Below are positions 33,799-41,753 of a stretch of 45,375 nucleotides of DNA, piece by piece (position 1 is the first letter of the stretch; each line of letters begins with the position of its first letter). The notes below the pieces were generated by a model. The model ran no database searches and was not told the origin of the DNA. It worked only from the letters and a program-made list of their open reading frames with translations. A program made the translations under genes and the position numbers. Origin of the DNA: JANMDR01 sp031409495 (GTDB taxonomy: Bacteria > Pseudomonadota > Gammaproteobacteria > Burkholderiales > Usitatibacteraceae); the NCBI GenBank assembly GCA_031409495.1, contig JANNXI010000189.1, positions 1-45,375 on the forward strand, written 5' to 3'.

Positions 33799-34593
33799 AT
33801 GGCTTCAGGTGGCTTTTTAAGCGGTAAAAAAATTCTGGTTACGGGCGTGTTGTCACAGCGTTCTATCGCTTACGGTATCGCCAAGGCGCTCAAGCGTGAA
33901 GGTGCTACTTTGGCGTTTACGTACGCTGGCGAAAATATTAAAGACCGCGTGGTAAAAATTATTGCTGAATTTGAAACTGACCTTTTGTTTTCTTGCGATG
34001 TGGCTGATGATGCCCAAATTACAGCCACCTTCACCGAGTTAGCAAAACACTGGGACGGGCTTGATGGCTTCGTACACGCCATTGCCTTTGCCCCAAAAGA
34101 TGCCATTACTGGTGATTTCTTAGATGGTTTATCACGTGAATCGTTCCGCATGGCCCACGATATTTCATCCTACAGTTTTGCCGCCATGGCTAAAGCGGCC
34201 TACCCAATGATGGCTGGCCGCAATGGCGCAGCGCTGACATTAAGCTACCTAGGTGCCGCCCGCACGGTACCAAACTACAACACCATGGGTGTCGCCAAAG
34301 CGAGCTTAGAAGCCACCACCCGTTATTTAGCAGGTAGCTTGGGGCCGAAAGGGATTAGGGTAAACGCGATTTCGGCCGGGCCAATTAAAACGCTTGCGGC
34401 AGCAGGCATTGGCGGCTTCAACAAAATTTTAAATTTTGTTGAAGCTAACGCCCCCTTGCGTCGCAATGTAACGATTGATGAAGTGGGCAATGTGGCCGCG
34501 TTTTTACTAAGCGACTTATCAAGCGCCGTAACGGGCGAAATTACCTATGTAGATTGCGGCTTTAGCACCACCGCCGCAGGAATGGCGGACTAA
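33799..34593 (+). CDS. fabI: Enoyl-[acyl-carrier-protein] reductase (NADH)
   Basis: 264 residues from ATG 33799, with GGAGG eight bases upstream; 38 extra codons upstream in the frame are not used. The FabI pattern is complete: KKILVTGVLSQRSIAYGIAKAL (NAD site), HAIAFAPKDAITGDFLD, and the catalytic Tyr/Lys in Y-N-T-M-G-V-A-K, followed by RVNAISAGPIKTLAAAGI. It performs the last reduction of each fatty-acid elongation cycle. The canonical Y-x6-K spacing suggests normal triclosan-type inhibitor binding, as inferred from the family. Confidence 0.95.
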   Translation: MASGGFLSGKKILVTGVLSQRSIAYGIAKALKREGATLAFTYAGENIKDRVVKIIAEFETDLLFSCDVADDAQITATFTELAKHWDGLDGFVHAIAFAPKDAITGDFLDGLSRESFRMAHDISSYSFAAMAKAAYPMMAGRNGAALTLSYLGAARTVPNYNTMGVAKASLEATTRYLAGSLGPKGIRVNAISAGPIKTLAAAGIGGFNKILNFVEANAPLRRNVTIDEVGNVAAFLLSDLSSAVTGEITYVDCGFSTTAAGMAD

Positions 34594-34598
34594 ATTAA

Positions 34599-35495
34599 AT
34601 GAAAAATTTCGAACATAAAGTAGCGATTATCACTGGTGCAGCGTCTGGTTTTGGGTTGGAGTTTGCGCGCAAAGCGGCTGCGTTAAAGATGCGTTTAGTG
34701 CTTGCAGATGTAGCTGAAGACACCCTAAATACGGTCCTCTCCAGCCTATCAGCGGGCGGCTGCGAAGTAATCGGTATGCGTTGCGATGTATCAAAAGGCA
34801 ACGAAGTTGAAGCGCTTGCCGAGTTGGCGATGGATAAATTTGGCGCGATCAATTTAGTGTTCAATAATGCGGGTGTAGGTTCGGGCGGCTTGGTGTGGGA
34901 AAACACGGTAAAAGACTGGGAATGGGTGTTAGGCGTGAACGTCTGGGGCGTGATTCACGGCGTGCGGGTATTTACGCCACTGATGCTGCAATGCGCCAAA
35001 GCCGACCCTAGTTTTGAGGGCTACATTGTGAATACGGCGTCAATGGCCGGGCTACTTTCGCCGCAGTTAATGGGCGCCTACAATGTGTCGAAACACGCCG
35101 TGGTGGCGCTTTCAGAGACGCTGTTTCATGATTTAGCGGGGGTTAATGCACCTATCGGTTGCTCGGTGCTATGCCCGGCTTTTGTGCCAACCGGCATTAG
35201 TACGTCGCACCGAACGCGCCCTTCAGATCTGCAGAACGATGCAGCGCCCACTGATTCGATGATGTTGGCGCAAAAAATGACGCATAAAGCCGTCACTTCA
35301 GGTAAATTAACAGCCGCAGATGTGGCCGAAATCACCTTTGCCGCAATAGCCGAAAATAAGTTTTACATCATCACCCACCCAAAAATTATGGCTACGGTAG
35401 AAATGCGGCTGGAAGATATTGCTAAATTGCAAAACCCACGTGATCCCTTTGGGCTTAATGCGGCAAATCGGCCTGATTTAGCGAAAGCGCAGTAG
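34599..35495 (+). CDS. Short-chain dehydrogenase/reductase (SDR)
   Basis: 298 residues beginning six bases after the fabI stop codon. The cofactor site is TGAASGFGLEF, then NNAG, and the catalytic set is in NTASMAG (Ser), with Y-N-V-S-K (Tyr/Lys). The C-terminal 70 residues (DLQNDAAPTDSMMLAQKMTHKA...) are longer than in most SDRs and may shape the substrate pocket. Substrate unknown. It is coupled to fabI by position, which hints at lipid or fatty-acid related work without proving it. Confidence 0.88.
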   Translation: MKNFEHKVAIITGAASGFGLEFARKAAALKMRLVLADVAEDTLNTVLSSLSAGGCEVIGMRCDVSKGNEVEALAELAMDKFGAINLVFNNAGVGSGGLVWENTVKDWEWVLGVNVWGVIHGVRVFTPLMLQCAKADPSFEGYIVNTASMAGLLSPQLMGAYNVSKHAVVALSETLFHDLAGVNAPIGCSVLCPAFVPTGISTSHRTRPSDLQNDAAPTDSMMLAQKMTHKAVTSGKLTAADVAEITFAAIAENKFYIITHPKIMATVEMRLEDIAKLQNPRDPFGLNAANRPDLAKAQ

Positions 35496-35524
35496 CGTTT
35501 TTACAGGCTATCGCATCAAATCCC

Positions 35525-35553
35525 AAAACCGCGTGCAATTCGGGCGCGGTTTT
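35525..35553 (+). terminator. Likely rho-independent terminator after the fabI-SDR operon
   Basis: AAAACCGCG (35525-35533) and CGCGGTTTT (35545-35553) form a 9-bp stem with an 11-base loop. The run of T ends in the stem itself, so it is a moderate-strength, bidirectional candidate. It lies 30 bases past the SDR stop. Confidence 0.6.
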
Positions 35554-35656
35554 CTGCATTTCAGCCCCCGTACCCACCAAAACAGCACTTATACGTTTGT
35601 TTAAGCACCGCACGGCGTTAATGTGGCACTGTCGCTTAAATCCTCGGAGAACCACC

Positions 35657-36487
35657 ATGACCACTACTGCCACCATTGCTAGCACCATCAATCTATTTAA
35701 ACGCGCCACAGCCATGACCATGTTTAGCGCTTTGACGTTTTGCGCAGCTACATTGCCGGGTACGGCGCAGGCGTGGAACTGGAGTTGGAGCTTTGGCAAC
35801 ACCACCAAAGGTTCAGGTAATTTTGTGACTATTGAGCGCGCGGCCACAAATTTTAGCGAAATAAAAATTGCCCTGTCATCCGACGTGACGGTAAAACAAG
35901 GCCTGACGGAAGGCGTAACCATCGAATCCGACGACAATATTGCTGCTGATATTGCAGTGGAAGTCAAAGGCAATGCGCTACATATTCGTCCTAAAGATAG
36001 AGACACCCGCTATAAAAGCAGTCGTGCGATTTTAATTTCTATCAATGTAAAAGATCTCAATAAAATTAGCGCAGCGGGCGATACAAACACCACCATTACC
36101 GGCTTGAAAACTAAAACTTTGAACGCATCTGTAGCAGGCTCTGGTAATTTGAATGTGCAGCAGCTAGTGGCGGACGAATTAAAAATTTCTTTGGCGGGTT
36201 CTGCCGCATCCAAAGCATCGGGCACAGTGCAGAGCCTGAACGTGAACATCGCTGGGTCGGGCAGTATTGATGCGCCAAATTTGCAAACGCAAACGGCTAA
36301 ATTGAGCATTGCAGGTTCGGGCAGCGCCACCATTTGGGCAAAAGATAAGCTCAATATTAGCGTGGCAGGTTCGGCTACGGTACGGTATTTGGGTAATCCA
36401 GAACTGAAGCAATCAGTGGCAGGCAGCGCTAGCGTTAGCCGTGTTGCAGGAGTTGCAGGTTCTGCAGGAGATGCCGCAAACAATTAA
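35657..36487 (+). CDS. DUF2807 (head GIN domain) exported protein
   Basis: 276 residues from ATG 35657 with GGAGA upstream; the longer frame lacks a site. An export segment ends near AQAW. The body is a right-handed beta-helix type: it repeats [S/N]xAGSGxx in SVAGSGNLNV, SLAGSAASKASG, NIAGSGSIDAPN, SIAGSGSATIWA and SVAGSATV, the hallmark of DUF2807. It starts with the FSEIKIALSSDVTVKQG segment also typical of the family. It probably forms a periplasmic or surface parallel beta-helix; ligand unknown. Confidence 0.88.
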   Translation: MTTTATIASTINLFKRATAMTMFSALTFCAATLPGTAQAWNWSWSFGNTTKGSGNFVTIERAATNFSEIKIALSSDVTVKQGLTEGVTIESDDNIAADIAVEVKGNALHIRPKDRDTRYKSSRAILISINVKDLNKISAAGDTNTTITGLKTKTLNASVAGSGNLNVQQLVADELKISLAGSAASKASGTVQSLNVNIAGSGSIDAPNLQTQTAKLSIAGSGSATIWAKDKLNISVAGSATVRYLGNPELKQSVAGSASVSRVAGVAGSAGDAANN

Positions 36488-36516
36488 CTATGCAGTAAAC
36501 TATTTTAAGGGTTGGC

Positions 36517-37353
36517 TTGCTAAATAATTTCATCCGGTGGGTAACGAAGTCTAAACTAGTCACTGTCTTAGCCACTGCTTTGCGCAAGCCAATTCCGCCT
36601 ATAAGCCCCGTATTATGGGCATCTGCAACGGCTAACTATGAATTTGTAAAGCGCTTATCGTTAGAAGATCAAGCCCGCTTGCGGCACCTAGCCAGCGTGT
36701 TTTTAAGTCACAAAACCATTAGCGGGGCAGATGGTCACGCCATCACCGAGCTTGCCCGCGTGCAAATTGCTGCGCAAGCCTGCATTTTAGTTTTAAATCT
36801 AGGGCTAGATTATTACGACGGCTGGCACGAGATTATTCTCTACCCCGCCCAATTTAGCACTGAACACGAATACACAGATGCCGCAGGCGTTGTGCATCGC
36901 ACCCGCAGCGTGTTGGCCGGTGAGGCTTGGCTGCAAGGGCCGGTGGTGCTGTCGTATGAAGATGTGACCAATACGGACAGTGCACATAACGTAGTGATTC
37001 ACGAATTCGCCCACAAAATCGACATGCTCAACGGCGGTGCAAATGGCTATCCGCCATTGCATAAGGCCTTAAATCGCGAAAAGTGGAAGCAGACCTTTCT
37101 TACCGCCTACCTGCAATTTTGTGAGGCCGTAGATAAAGCCGAAATGCTTCCCCGCCGACAGGCCAACGCGGCGCTTGATGCGATTTTGATTGATCCCTAC
37201 GCGGCCGAAAATCCTGCGGAATTTTTTGCAGTGTGCTCAGAAGTGTTTTTTGAAGCGCCCGAGGTGTTAGCGGCAAGCTTTCCCGCGGTGTTTGAGCAGC
37301 TAGTGTTGTTCTACAAGCAAAATACCATTAAATCGTCAATAACGACGCTTTAA
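36517..37353 (+). CDS. mtfA: MtfA-type zinc peptidase (M90)
   Basis: 278 residues from TTG, preceded by AAGGG. The zinc motif is H-E-F-A-H in VVIHEFAHKIDMLNGGANGYPPL, followed by NPAEFFAVCSEVFFE, which holds the third ligand Glu; both match MtfA. The family's N-terminal helix (LSLEDQARLRHLASVFL) and the LGLDYYDGWHEIILYPAQF strand are present. In E. coli MtfA interacts with Mlc and has aminopeptidase activity. No ptsG or Mlc gene is nearby. Confidence 0.9.
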   Translation: MLNNFIRWVTKSKLVTVLATALRKPIPPISPVLWASATANYEFVKRLSLEDQARLRHLASVFLSHKTISGADGHAITELARVQIAAQACILVLNLGLDYYDGWHEIILYPAQFSTEHEYTDAAGVVHRTRSVLAGEAWLQGPVVLSYEDVTNTDSAHNVVIHEFAHKIDMLNGGANGYPPLHKALNREKWKQTFLTAYLQFCEAVDKAEMLPRRQANAALDAILIDPYAAENPAEFFAVCSEVFFEAPEVLAASFPAVFEQLVLFYKQNTIKSSITTL

Positions 37354-37366
37354 TGCCTTTATATAT

Positions 37367-37431
37367 ATTTAATTCGCTATTTATGACGAATTAAATCTAT
37401 AAATTTTAAGTCGCGATAATTGGCGATTTAA
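37367..37431. promoter_or_regulatory. Two inverted repeats in front of hipBA, candidate HipB operators
   Basis: Operator 1: ATTTAATTCG (37367-37376), 10-base spacer, CGAATTAAAT (37387-37396), perfect. Operator 2: TTAAGTCGC (37406-37414), 8-base spacer, GCGATTTAA (37423-37431), one mismatch. Both lie 40-100 bases before the hipB ATG. HipB proteins repress their own operon via repeated palindromes with an 8-base spacer; operator 2 fits that geometry, operator 1 is two bases longer. Confidence 0.6.
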
Positions 37432-37470
37432 CTTGCTTTTTCGCCATTAGTACGTCATATTAGGCAAGTT

Positions 37471-37875
37471 ATGACACTTTTAAATTCACACTTAATTTCA
37501 GACGATGCCATTGTTTCTGCGCTAGGTAGTCGACTTATGCAGCTACGCTTAGCGCAAAATTGCACGCAGGCACAGTTGGCGGCACGCGCGGGTGTGGCTA
37601 AGCGGACCGTAGAACGCCTAGAAGCGGGTGCTGCAACGCAATTGCATAATTTTGTACGCATCTGTCGCGCACTAAATATCGCAGATAATTTTGAGTTATT
37701 AGTGCCACAACCGGTGGCAAGCCCCCTTGATTTATTGCGCTTAAAAGGTGAACAACGCGTTCGCGCATCAAAAACTGTAAAGTCGAGCGCCGACACTAAA
37801 TATGTTCGCCCTGATGCCCCACCCACTTGGGCCGAAGCCACGCGCCGCATGAAATTGTATGGCAACGCTCGCTGA
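37471..37875 (+). CDS. hipB: HipB-type antitoxin, helix-turn-helix
   Basis: 134 residues. An XRE helix-turn-helix covers about residues 18-70: LGSRLMQLRLAQNCTQAQLA, then VAKRTVERLEAG and RICRALNIADNF. The C-terminal 60 residues are less ordered and Arg/Lys rich, plausible as the toxin-binding tail. Its 3' end overlaps the hipA start by 17 bases (ATG 37859). It presumably neutralises HipA and represses the operon at the palindromes upstream. Confidence 0.85.
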   Translation: MTLLNSHLISDDAIVSALGSRLMQLRLAQNCTQAQLAARAGVAKRTVERLEAGAATQLHNFVRICRALNIADNFELLVPQPVASPLDLLRLKGEQRVRASKTVKSSADTKYVRPDAPPTWAEATRRMKLYGNAR

Positions 37876-39166
37876 AATTTCGCTTTGGGGTAGCACTGTT
37901 GGCGCGGTTTCACTCGAAGATAATGCCAGCGTTGCGTCGTTTCAGTACACGCGCCAATTTGCAAACAGCGGCTTTGAAATTTCGCCCATCATGATGCCTT
38001 TAGGCAATCGTGGTAACCGCATTTACACCTTTCCTACCCTCTCGAAAGCCACGTTTCACGGGCTTCCCGGGCTATTAGCAGATAGCTTACCGGACAAATT
38101 TGGTAACGCATTAATTGATGCTTGGCTTGCTACCCAAGGTCGGACTCCGGCAAGTTTTAATGCCGTTGAGCGCCTGTGCTACACAGGTGCGCGCGGCATG
38201 GGGGCGCTGGAATACGCGCCCGTGAGCGGCCCGGCGTTTACGCGGTCGCGCAAAATCGAAATTGATGCATTGGTGCAGCTCGCGTCAGAAACGTTAAACA
38301 GCCGAAGCCAACTGCAGTCAAGTTTTAGTCACCTTGAAAACAAAAAAGCCATGCAAGATATTTTGCGGGTGGGCACATCGGCCGGCGGTGCGCGCGCCAA
38401 GGCAGTTATTGCGTGGAATCGCAGCAATAACGAAGTGCGCTCAGGGCAAATTAAAGCTGATTCAGGCTTTGAATATTGGCTCATCAAATTTGATGGCGTG
38501 GATAACAACAAAGATAAAGAACTAGCTGATCCGCAAGGTTTTGGCGCAATTGAATATGCGTATTCCCTCATGGCGCAGGCGGCAGGCATCAACATGAGTG
38601 AATGCCACTTGTTAGAAGAAAATGGCCGCCGCCACTTCATGACGCGCCGCTTCGACCGCGACGAAAGCGGGGAAAAACTGCATATGCAAACCTTGGGCGC
38701 CCTCAATCACTTTGACTTTAATCAAGCCGGCGCTTATGGGTATGAACAAGTGTTTATAACAATGCAGCAACTGCGCCTACCCGCCGCGGCACTACTGCAG
38801 CAATTTAAACGCATGATGTTCAACATCATGGCGCGCAACCAAGACGACCACGTAAAAAATATCGCGTTTTTACTCGGCAAAGATGGCAACTGGCAGCTTT
38901 CGCCTGCCTACGATATTACCTATAGCTATAATCCCCAAGGCGCATGGACTGCGCAACACCAAATGACGGTAAACGGCAAACGCGATGGGTTTACGCTAGA
39001 TGATTTATTCGCTGCTGCGCGCGTAGCGTCTATTAAACGACCGGCCGCCGATGCAGCCATTGCGGACGTGCGAACCGCGCTAAAAGATTGGATTGGCTAT
39101 GCAGAATCAGCTGGGGTATCGGCCGCTTGGCGCGCAGAGATTGAGCGGAATTTTCGGGTGATTTGA
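37859..39166 (+). CDS. hipA: HipA-type toxin kinase
   Basis: 435 residues. The HipA fold is seen in order: N-terminal KATFHGLPGLLADSLPDKFGNALI, the nucleotide loop GTSAGGARAKAV, where S174 aligns with the autophosphorylated serine of E. coli HipA, EYWLIKFDGV, MTRRFDRD, and the catalytic N-x-D329-D-H-V-K-N followed by L-S-P-A-Y-D-I-T. HipA family kinases phosphorylate aminoacyl-tRNA synthetases and cause growth arrest; the target here is inferred. Length fits standard HipA. Confidence 0.9.
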   Translation: MATLAEISLWGSTVGAVSLEDNASVASFQYTRQFANSGFEISPIMMPLGNRGNRIYTFPTLSKATFHGLPGLLADSLPDKFGNALIDAWLATQGRTPASFNAVERLCYTGARGMGALEYAPVSGPAFTRSRKIEIDALVQLASETLNSRSQLQSSFSHLENKKAMQDILRVGTSAGGARAKAVIAWNRSNNEVRSGQIKADSGFEYWLIKFDGVDNNKDKELADPQGFGAIEYAYSLMAQAAGINMSECHLLEENGRRHFMTRRFDRDESGEKLHMQTLGALNHFDFNQAGAYGYEQVFITMQQLRLPAAALLQQFKRMMFNIMARNQDDHVKNIAFLLGKDGNWQLSPAYDITYSYNPQGAWTAQHQMTVNGKRDGFTLDDLFAAARVASIKRPAADAAIADVRTALKDWIGYAESAGVSAAWRAEIERNFRVI

Positions 39167-39304
39167 TGGCTGGAAATAGCGCTTATGTCTCCGCAAGGGG
39201 GCTACCTCCGGGTCGTAGTGCGTCTGCAGGCCATTTACACTATGTAAATTGGTACAAAAATATCATTCAAAAACCGCTGTAATCAAACATCAACACCACG
39301 ACGA

Positions 39305-39334
39305 CGGACTGGCTCCCAGCCTTCGCTGGGAAGA
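39305..39334. repeat. Single end of a MITE-like element in the hipA to 45-residue gene gap
   Basis: GGACTGGCTCCCAGCCTTCG continues to 39334 and resembles the right end of the 26743-26853 element (GGACTGGATCCTAGCCTGCG), with about 24 of 30 identical. It contains a small hairpin, CCCAGC-CTTC-GCTGGG (39315-39330). The other end was not found. The rest of the 39167-39398 gap shows nothing. Confidence 0.5.
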
Positions 39335-39399
39335 TAAATCCAAATGTTGGCCGTTTAGTCGTCGTTACGCTGATTAAACTGAAATGGAATTTCATCCGC

Positions 39400-39433
39400 A
39401 AAAAAGCCCGCCAAAACTACATCAGGCGGGCTT
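39400..39433 (-). terminator. Rho-independent terminator of the nadE-P-II-small-protein operon
   Basis: Stem AAGCCCGCC (39404-39412) and GGCGGGCTT (39425-39433), loop of 12. Read on the minus strand, the stem is followed by six T (39405 to 39400). It lies 26 bases past the stop of the 45-residue gene. Confidence 0.85.
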
Positions 39434-39458
39434 GTAAATTTTCGACTGCGATTAAAAC

Positions 39459-39596
39459 CTATAAATACAGCACTGCCGGAAACACGGCCGCTGCGAGCAC
39501 TAATAACACCCATTCGCAATTAAAGCGCTTTAAGTGGCCCGTGTAATAAAGCACGATACACAAGACTGCAAAAACATAAAAAATGATCAGTGCCAT
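39459..39596 (-). CDS. Small 45-residue membrane protein, uncharacterised
   Basis: ATG at 39596, preceded by AGGGAGAAAAGTA, an excellent ribosome site; TAG at 39459-39461. The sequence starts MALIIFYVFAVLCIVLYYTG (TM1), then a basic HLKRFNCE turn and WVLLVLAAAVFPAVLYL (TM2). Two membrane-spanning helices with a four-to-eight residue loop are clear. It is followed by a strong terminator and lies 93 bases downstream of the P-II gene on the same strand. The ribosome site, hydrophobic pattern and terminator together make it a credible gene too short for usual callers. Function unknown. Confidence 0.7.
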   Translation of the reverse strand: MALIIFYVFAVLCIVLYYTGHLKRFNCEWVLLVLAAAVFPAVLYL

Positions 39597-39689
39597 TACT
39601 TTTCTCCCTAAATACTCATCTGCTGGTGCTACGTTCGGTGAGCGATTGCCAATTTTTATAAAACAAAAACGGCACCAACCTTACAGCCA

Positions 39690-40028
39690 CTAAACCGCGT
39701 CTGCGCCAGTTTCGCCCGTGCGAATGCGCACCACCTGCGAAACGTCCATGACAAAGATTTTACCATCACCAATTTTACCCGTACGCGCGGCGGCAACAAT
39801 GGCGTCGATTACTTTATCGACCAAATCATCGGTAACAATGACTTCCACCTTCACTTTCGGTAAAAAATCAACCGAATATTCCGCGCCGCGATAGAGTTCG
39901 GTATGACCTTTTTGACGGCCAAAACCCTTTACTTCAGTGACTGTTAAGCCACTGCAGCCTAGTTGCGACAAGGCTTCGCGCACTTCTTCAAGCTTAAATG
40001 GCTTTAAGATCGCTTCGATTTTTTTCAT
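39690..40028 (-). CDS. glnB: Nitrogen regulatory protein P-II
   Basis: 112 residues, the exact P-II length. MKKIEAILKPFKLEEVREAL opens it, the T-loop is KGHTELYRGAEYSVDFLPKV with the uridylylated Tyr in GAEYSV, and the C-terminal signature is GKIGDGKIFVMDVSQVVRIR. It senses 2-oxoglutarate, ATP and ADP and regulates nitrogen assimilation. It lies 29 bases after nadE on the same strand. glnB is preferred to glnK because no amtB is adjacent, but the two cannot be separated by sequence alone. Confidence 0.93.
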   Translation of the reverse strand: MKKIEAILKPFKLEEVREALSQLGCSGLTVTEVKGFGRQKGHTELYRGAEYSVDFLPKVKVEVIVTDDLVDKVIDAIVAAARTGKIGDGKIFVMDVSQVVRIRTGETGADAV

Positions 40029-40057
40029 TTTTTTCCCTTTGCTATTGAAACGCCCAT

Positions 40058-41668
40058 TTAAACTGCTTTGTATCGTGATGTTATCGGATAACGCCAGTCT
40101 TTACCAAAACTTCTACGGGTAATTTTAACGCCCACAGGGCTTTGGCGGCGCTTATATTCGTTTATTTGAATTAAGCGCGTTACCCGCGTGACATCCGCCG
40201 CTGCAAACCCTTTGGCCACGATGGCTGCTGGCGATACATCTTGCTCCATAAATAGCTCGACAATTTGATCCAGAATAGCGTAATCAGGCAGCGAATCTTG
40301 GTCTTTTTGGTCCGCCCGCAGTTCTGCACTGGGCGGCCTTGTAATCACACGCTCAGGGATCACGCGGCTTACCGTATTGCGGTAGTGGCAAAGCCGATAC
40401 ACCAGCGTTTTAGCCACGTCTTTGAGCACCGCAAAGCCCCCGGCCATATCGCCATAAAGCGTGCTGTAGCCCACAGCCATTTCGCTTTTGTTGCCCGTTG
40501 TGACTACAATTTTGCCAAACTTATTGGATAGCGCCATGAGCATCGTGCCACGCACGCGCGCTTGAATATTTTCCTCAGCTGTATCTGGTGCACGACCCGC
40601 AAAGTGCGGTGCGAGTGAGGTTTTAAACGCTTCAAACATCGGCGCAATCGCAATTTCATCGTACCTAACACCCTGAATGGCGGCCATCTCGCGCGAATCA
40701 TCCAATGAAATTTGCGCGGTAAATTCAGATTGCATCATCACGCAATGAACCTTGTCCGCGCCTAAGGCATCTACAGCCAATGCCAGCGTGAGCGCTGAAT
40801 CCACGCCCCCCGACAGACCCAGTAACACCCCTGGAAATCCATTTTTATTCACATAATCACGCAATGCCACCACCAGCGCTTGATAAACACTCGCCTCTTG
40901 CGACGGCGTAGGATTCACAACACCTGTAAACGCCCCATTTCCAAAAGTTACCAGCCCAAGCGCTTCGGTAAACTCACGTTCTTGATAACCAACGCTGCCA
41001 TCTTTGTTGATGGCAAACGATGCGCCATCAAACACCAGTTCATCTTGCCCGCCGCTCCAGTGCGCATACAAAATCGGTACACCAACTTCAGTAACGCGGC
41101 TGCGCACCACGTCGTAACGCGTGGCAAGTTTTTTAAAATCATAGGGTGAGGCATTGGGTACCACCAACATTTGCGCACCTGCCGCCACGGCTGCGGCGAC
41201 GGGTTCCGCATACCAAATATCTTCGCAAATTAGCACGCCTATTTTTACGCCGTGATGCGTAAATACGCACGGGGTGTTGCCGGTCGCAAAGTAACGCGCT
41301 TCATCAAATACTTGATAATTAGGCAAGCGCTGTTTGTGATAACTGATCGTCACGGCATTGTTTTCAACTAAACTCGCCGCATTAAAAAGCTGCCCAGCCA
41401 CTGCCTGCGGATGCCCTATTATCGCGGCTATTGGTGGCATTGCCTTGATGAAGGCCGTTAATGCAGCTTCTGCCGCCTGTATAAAATCAGGCCGGAACAG
41501 TAAATCTTCCGGTGGATAGCCGCACAAACACAGTTCCGGATACACAATTAGCGTGGCGCCTGCTGCGTGCGCACGCGTAGCATAGTCGAGCATTTGCGTG
41601 ACGTTACCCGCAAAATCACCCATGATCGGGTTCATTTGTGCGACGGCTATTTGAATTGATTGGTTCAT
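40058..41668 (-). CDS. nadE: Glutamine-dependent NAD+ synthetase
   Basis: 536 residues in two domains. The N-terminal nitrilase domain (1-250) hydrolyses glutamine: catalytic Glu in YPELCLCGYPPEDLL, Lys in YHKQRLPNYQVFDEARYF, Cys in GVLICEDIW. The C-terminal synthetase domain (270-536) has the PP-loop GLSGGVDSALTLALA and GNKSEMAVGYSTLYGDMAGG. It amidates nicotinic acid adenine dinucleotide using ATP. Order nadE then P-II is common in betaproteobacteria. Confidence 0.95.
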   Translation of the reverse strand: MNQSIQIAVAQMNPIMGDFAGNVTQMLDYATRAHAAGATLIVYPELCLCGYPPEDLLFRPDFIQAAEAALTAFIKAMPPIAAIIGHPQAVAGQLFNAASLVENNAVTISYHKQRLPNYQVFDEARYFATGNTPCVFTHHGVKIGVLICEDIWYAEPVAAAVAAGAQMLVVPNASPYDFKKLATRYDVVRSRVTEVGVPILYAHWSGGQDELVFDGASFAINKDGSVGYQEREFTEALGLVTFGNGAFTGVVNPTPSQEASVYQALVVALRDYVNKNGFPGVLLGLSGGVDSALTLALAVDALGADKVHCVMMQSEFTAQISLDDSREMAAIQGVRYDEIAIAPMFEAFKTSLAPHFAGRAPDTAEENIQARVRGTMLMALSNKFGKIVVTTGNKSEMAVGYSTLYGDMAGGFAVLKDVAKTLVYRLCHYRNTVSRVIPERVITRPPSAELRADQKDQDSLPDYAILDQIVELFMEQDVSPAAIVAKGFAAADVTRVTRLIQINEYKRRQSPVGVKITRRSFGKDWRYPITSRYKAV

Positions 41669-41753
41669 GACTTTTTGATTAAAAAAACAACTTTATTATC
41701 GCCCATTTACGACTCAAATGCGCGCCCCTACACGCCCATGATAGCCTTAGCAA

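Noticed and set aside
36597..36628. Similarity to the 29-bp palindrome near the start of mtfA (CCCCGTATTATGGGCATCTG)
   Set aside because: Right arm about 10 of 13, left arm about 5 of 13, and the protein shows no extra length there compared with MtfA.
41405..41440. Similarity to the 29-bp palindrome inside nadE (GCGGATGCCCTATTATCGCG)
   Set aside because: The left arm matches 11 of 13 but the right arm only about 5 of 13, and it encodes the conserved NadE I-I-G-H-P motif, so similarity is coincidental.
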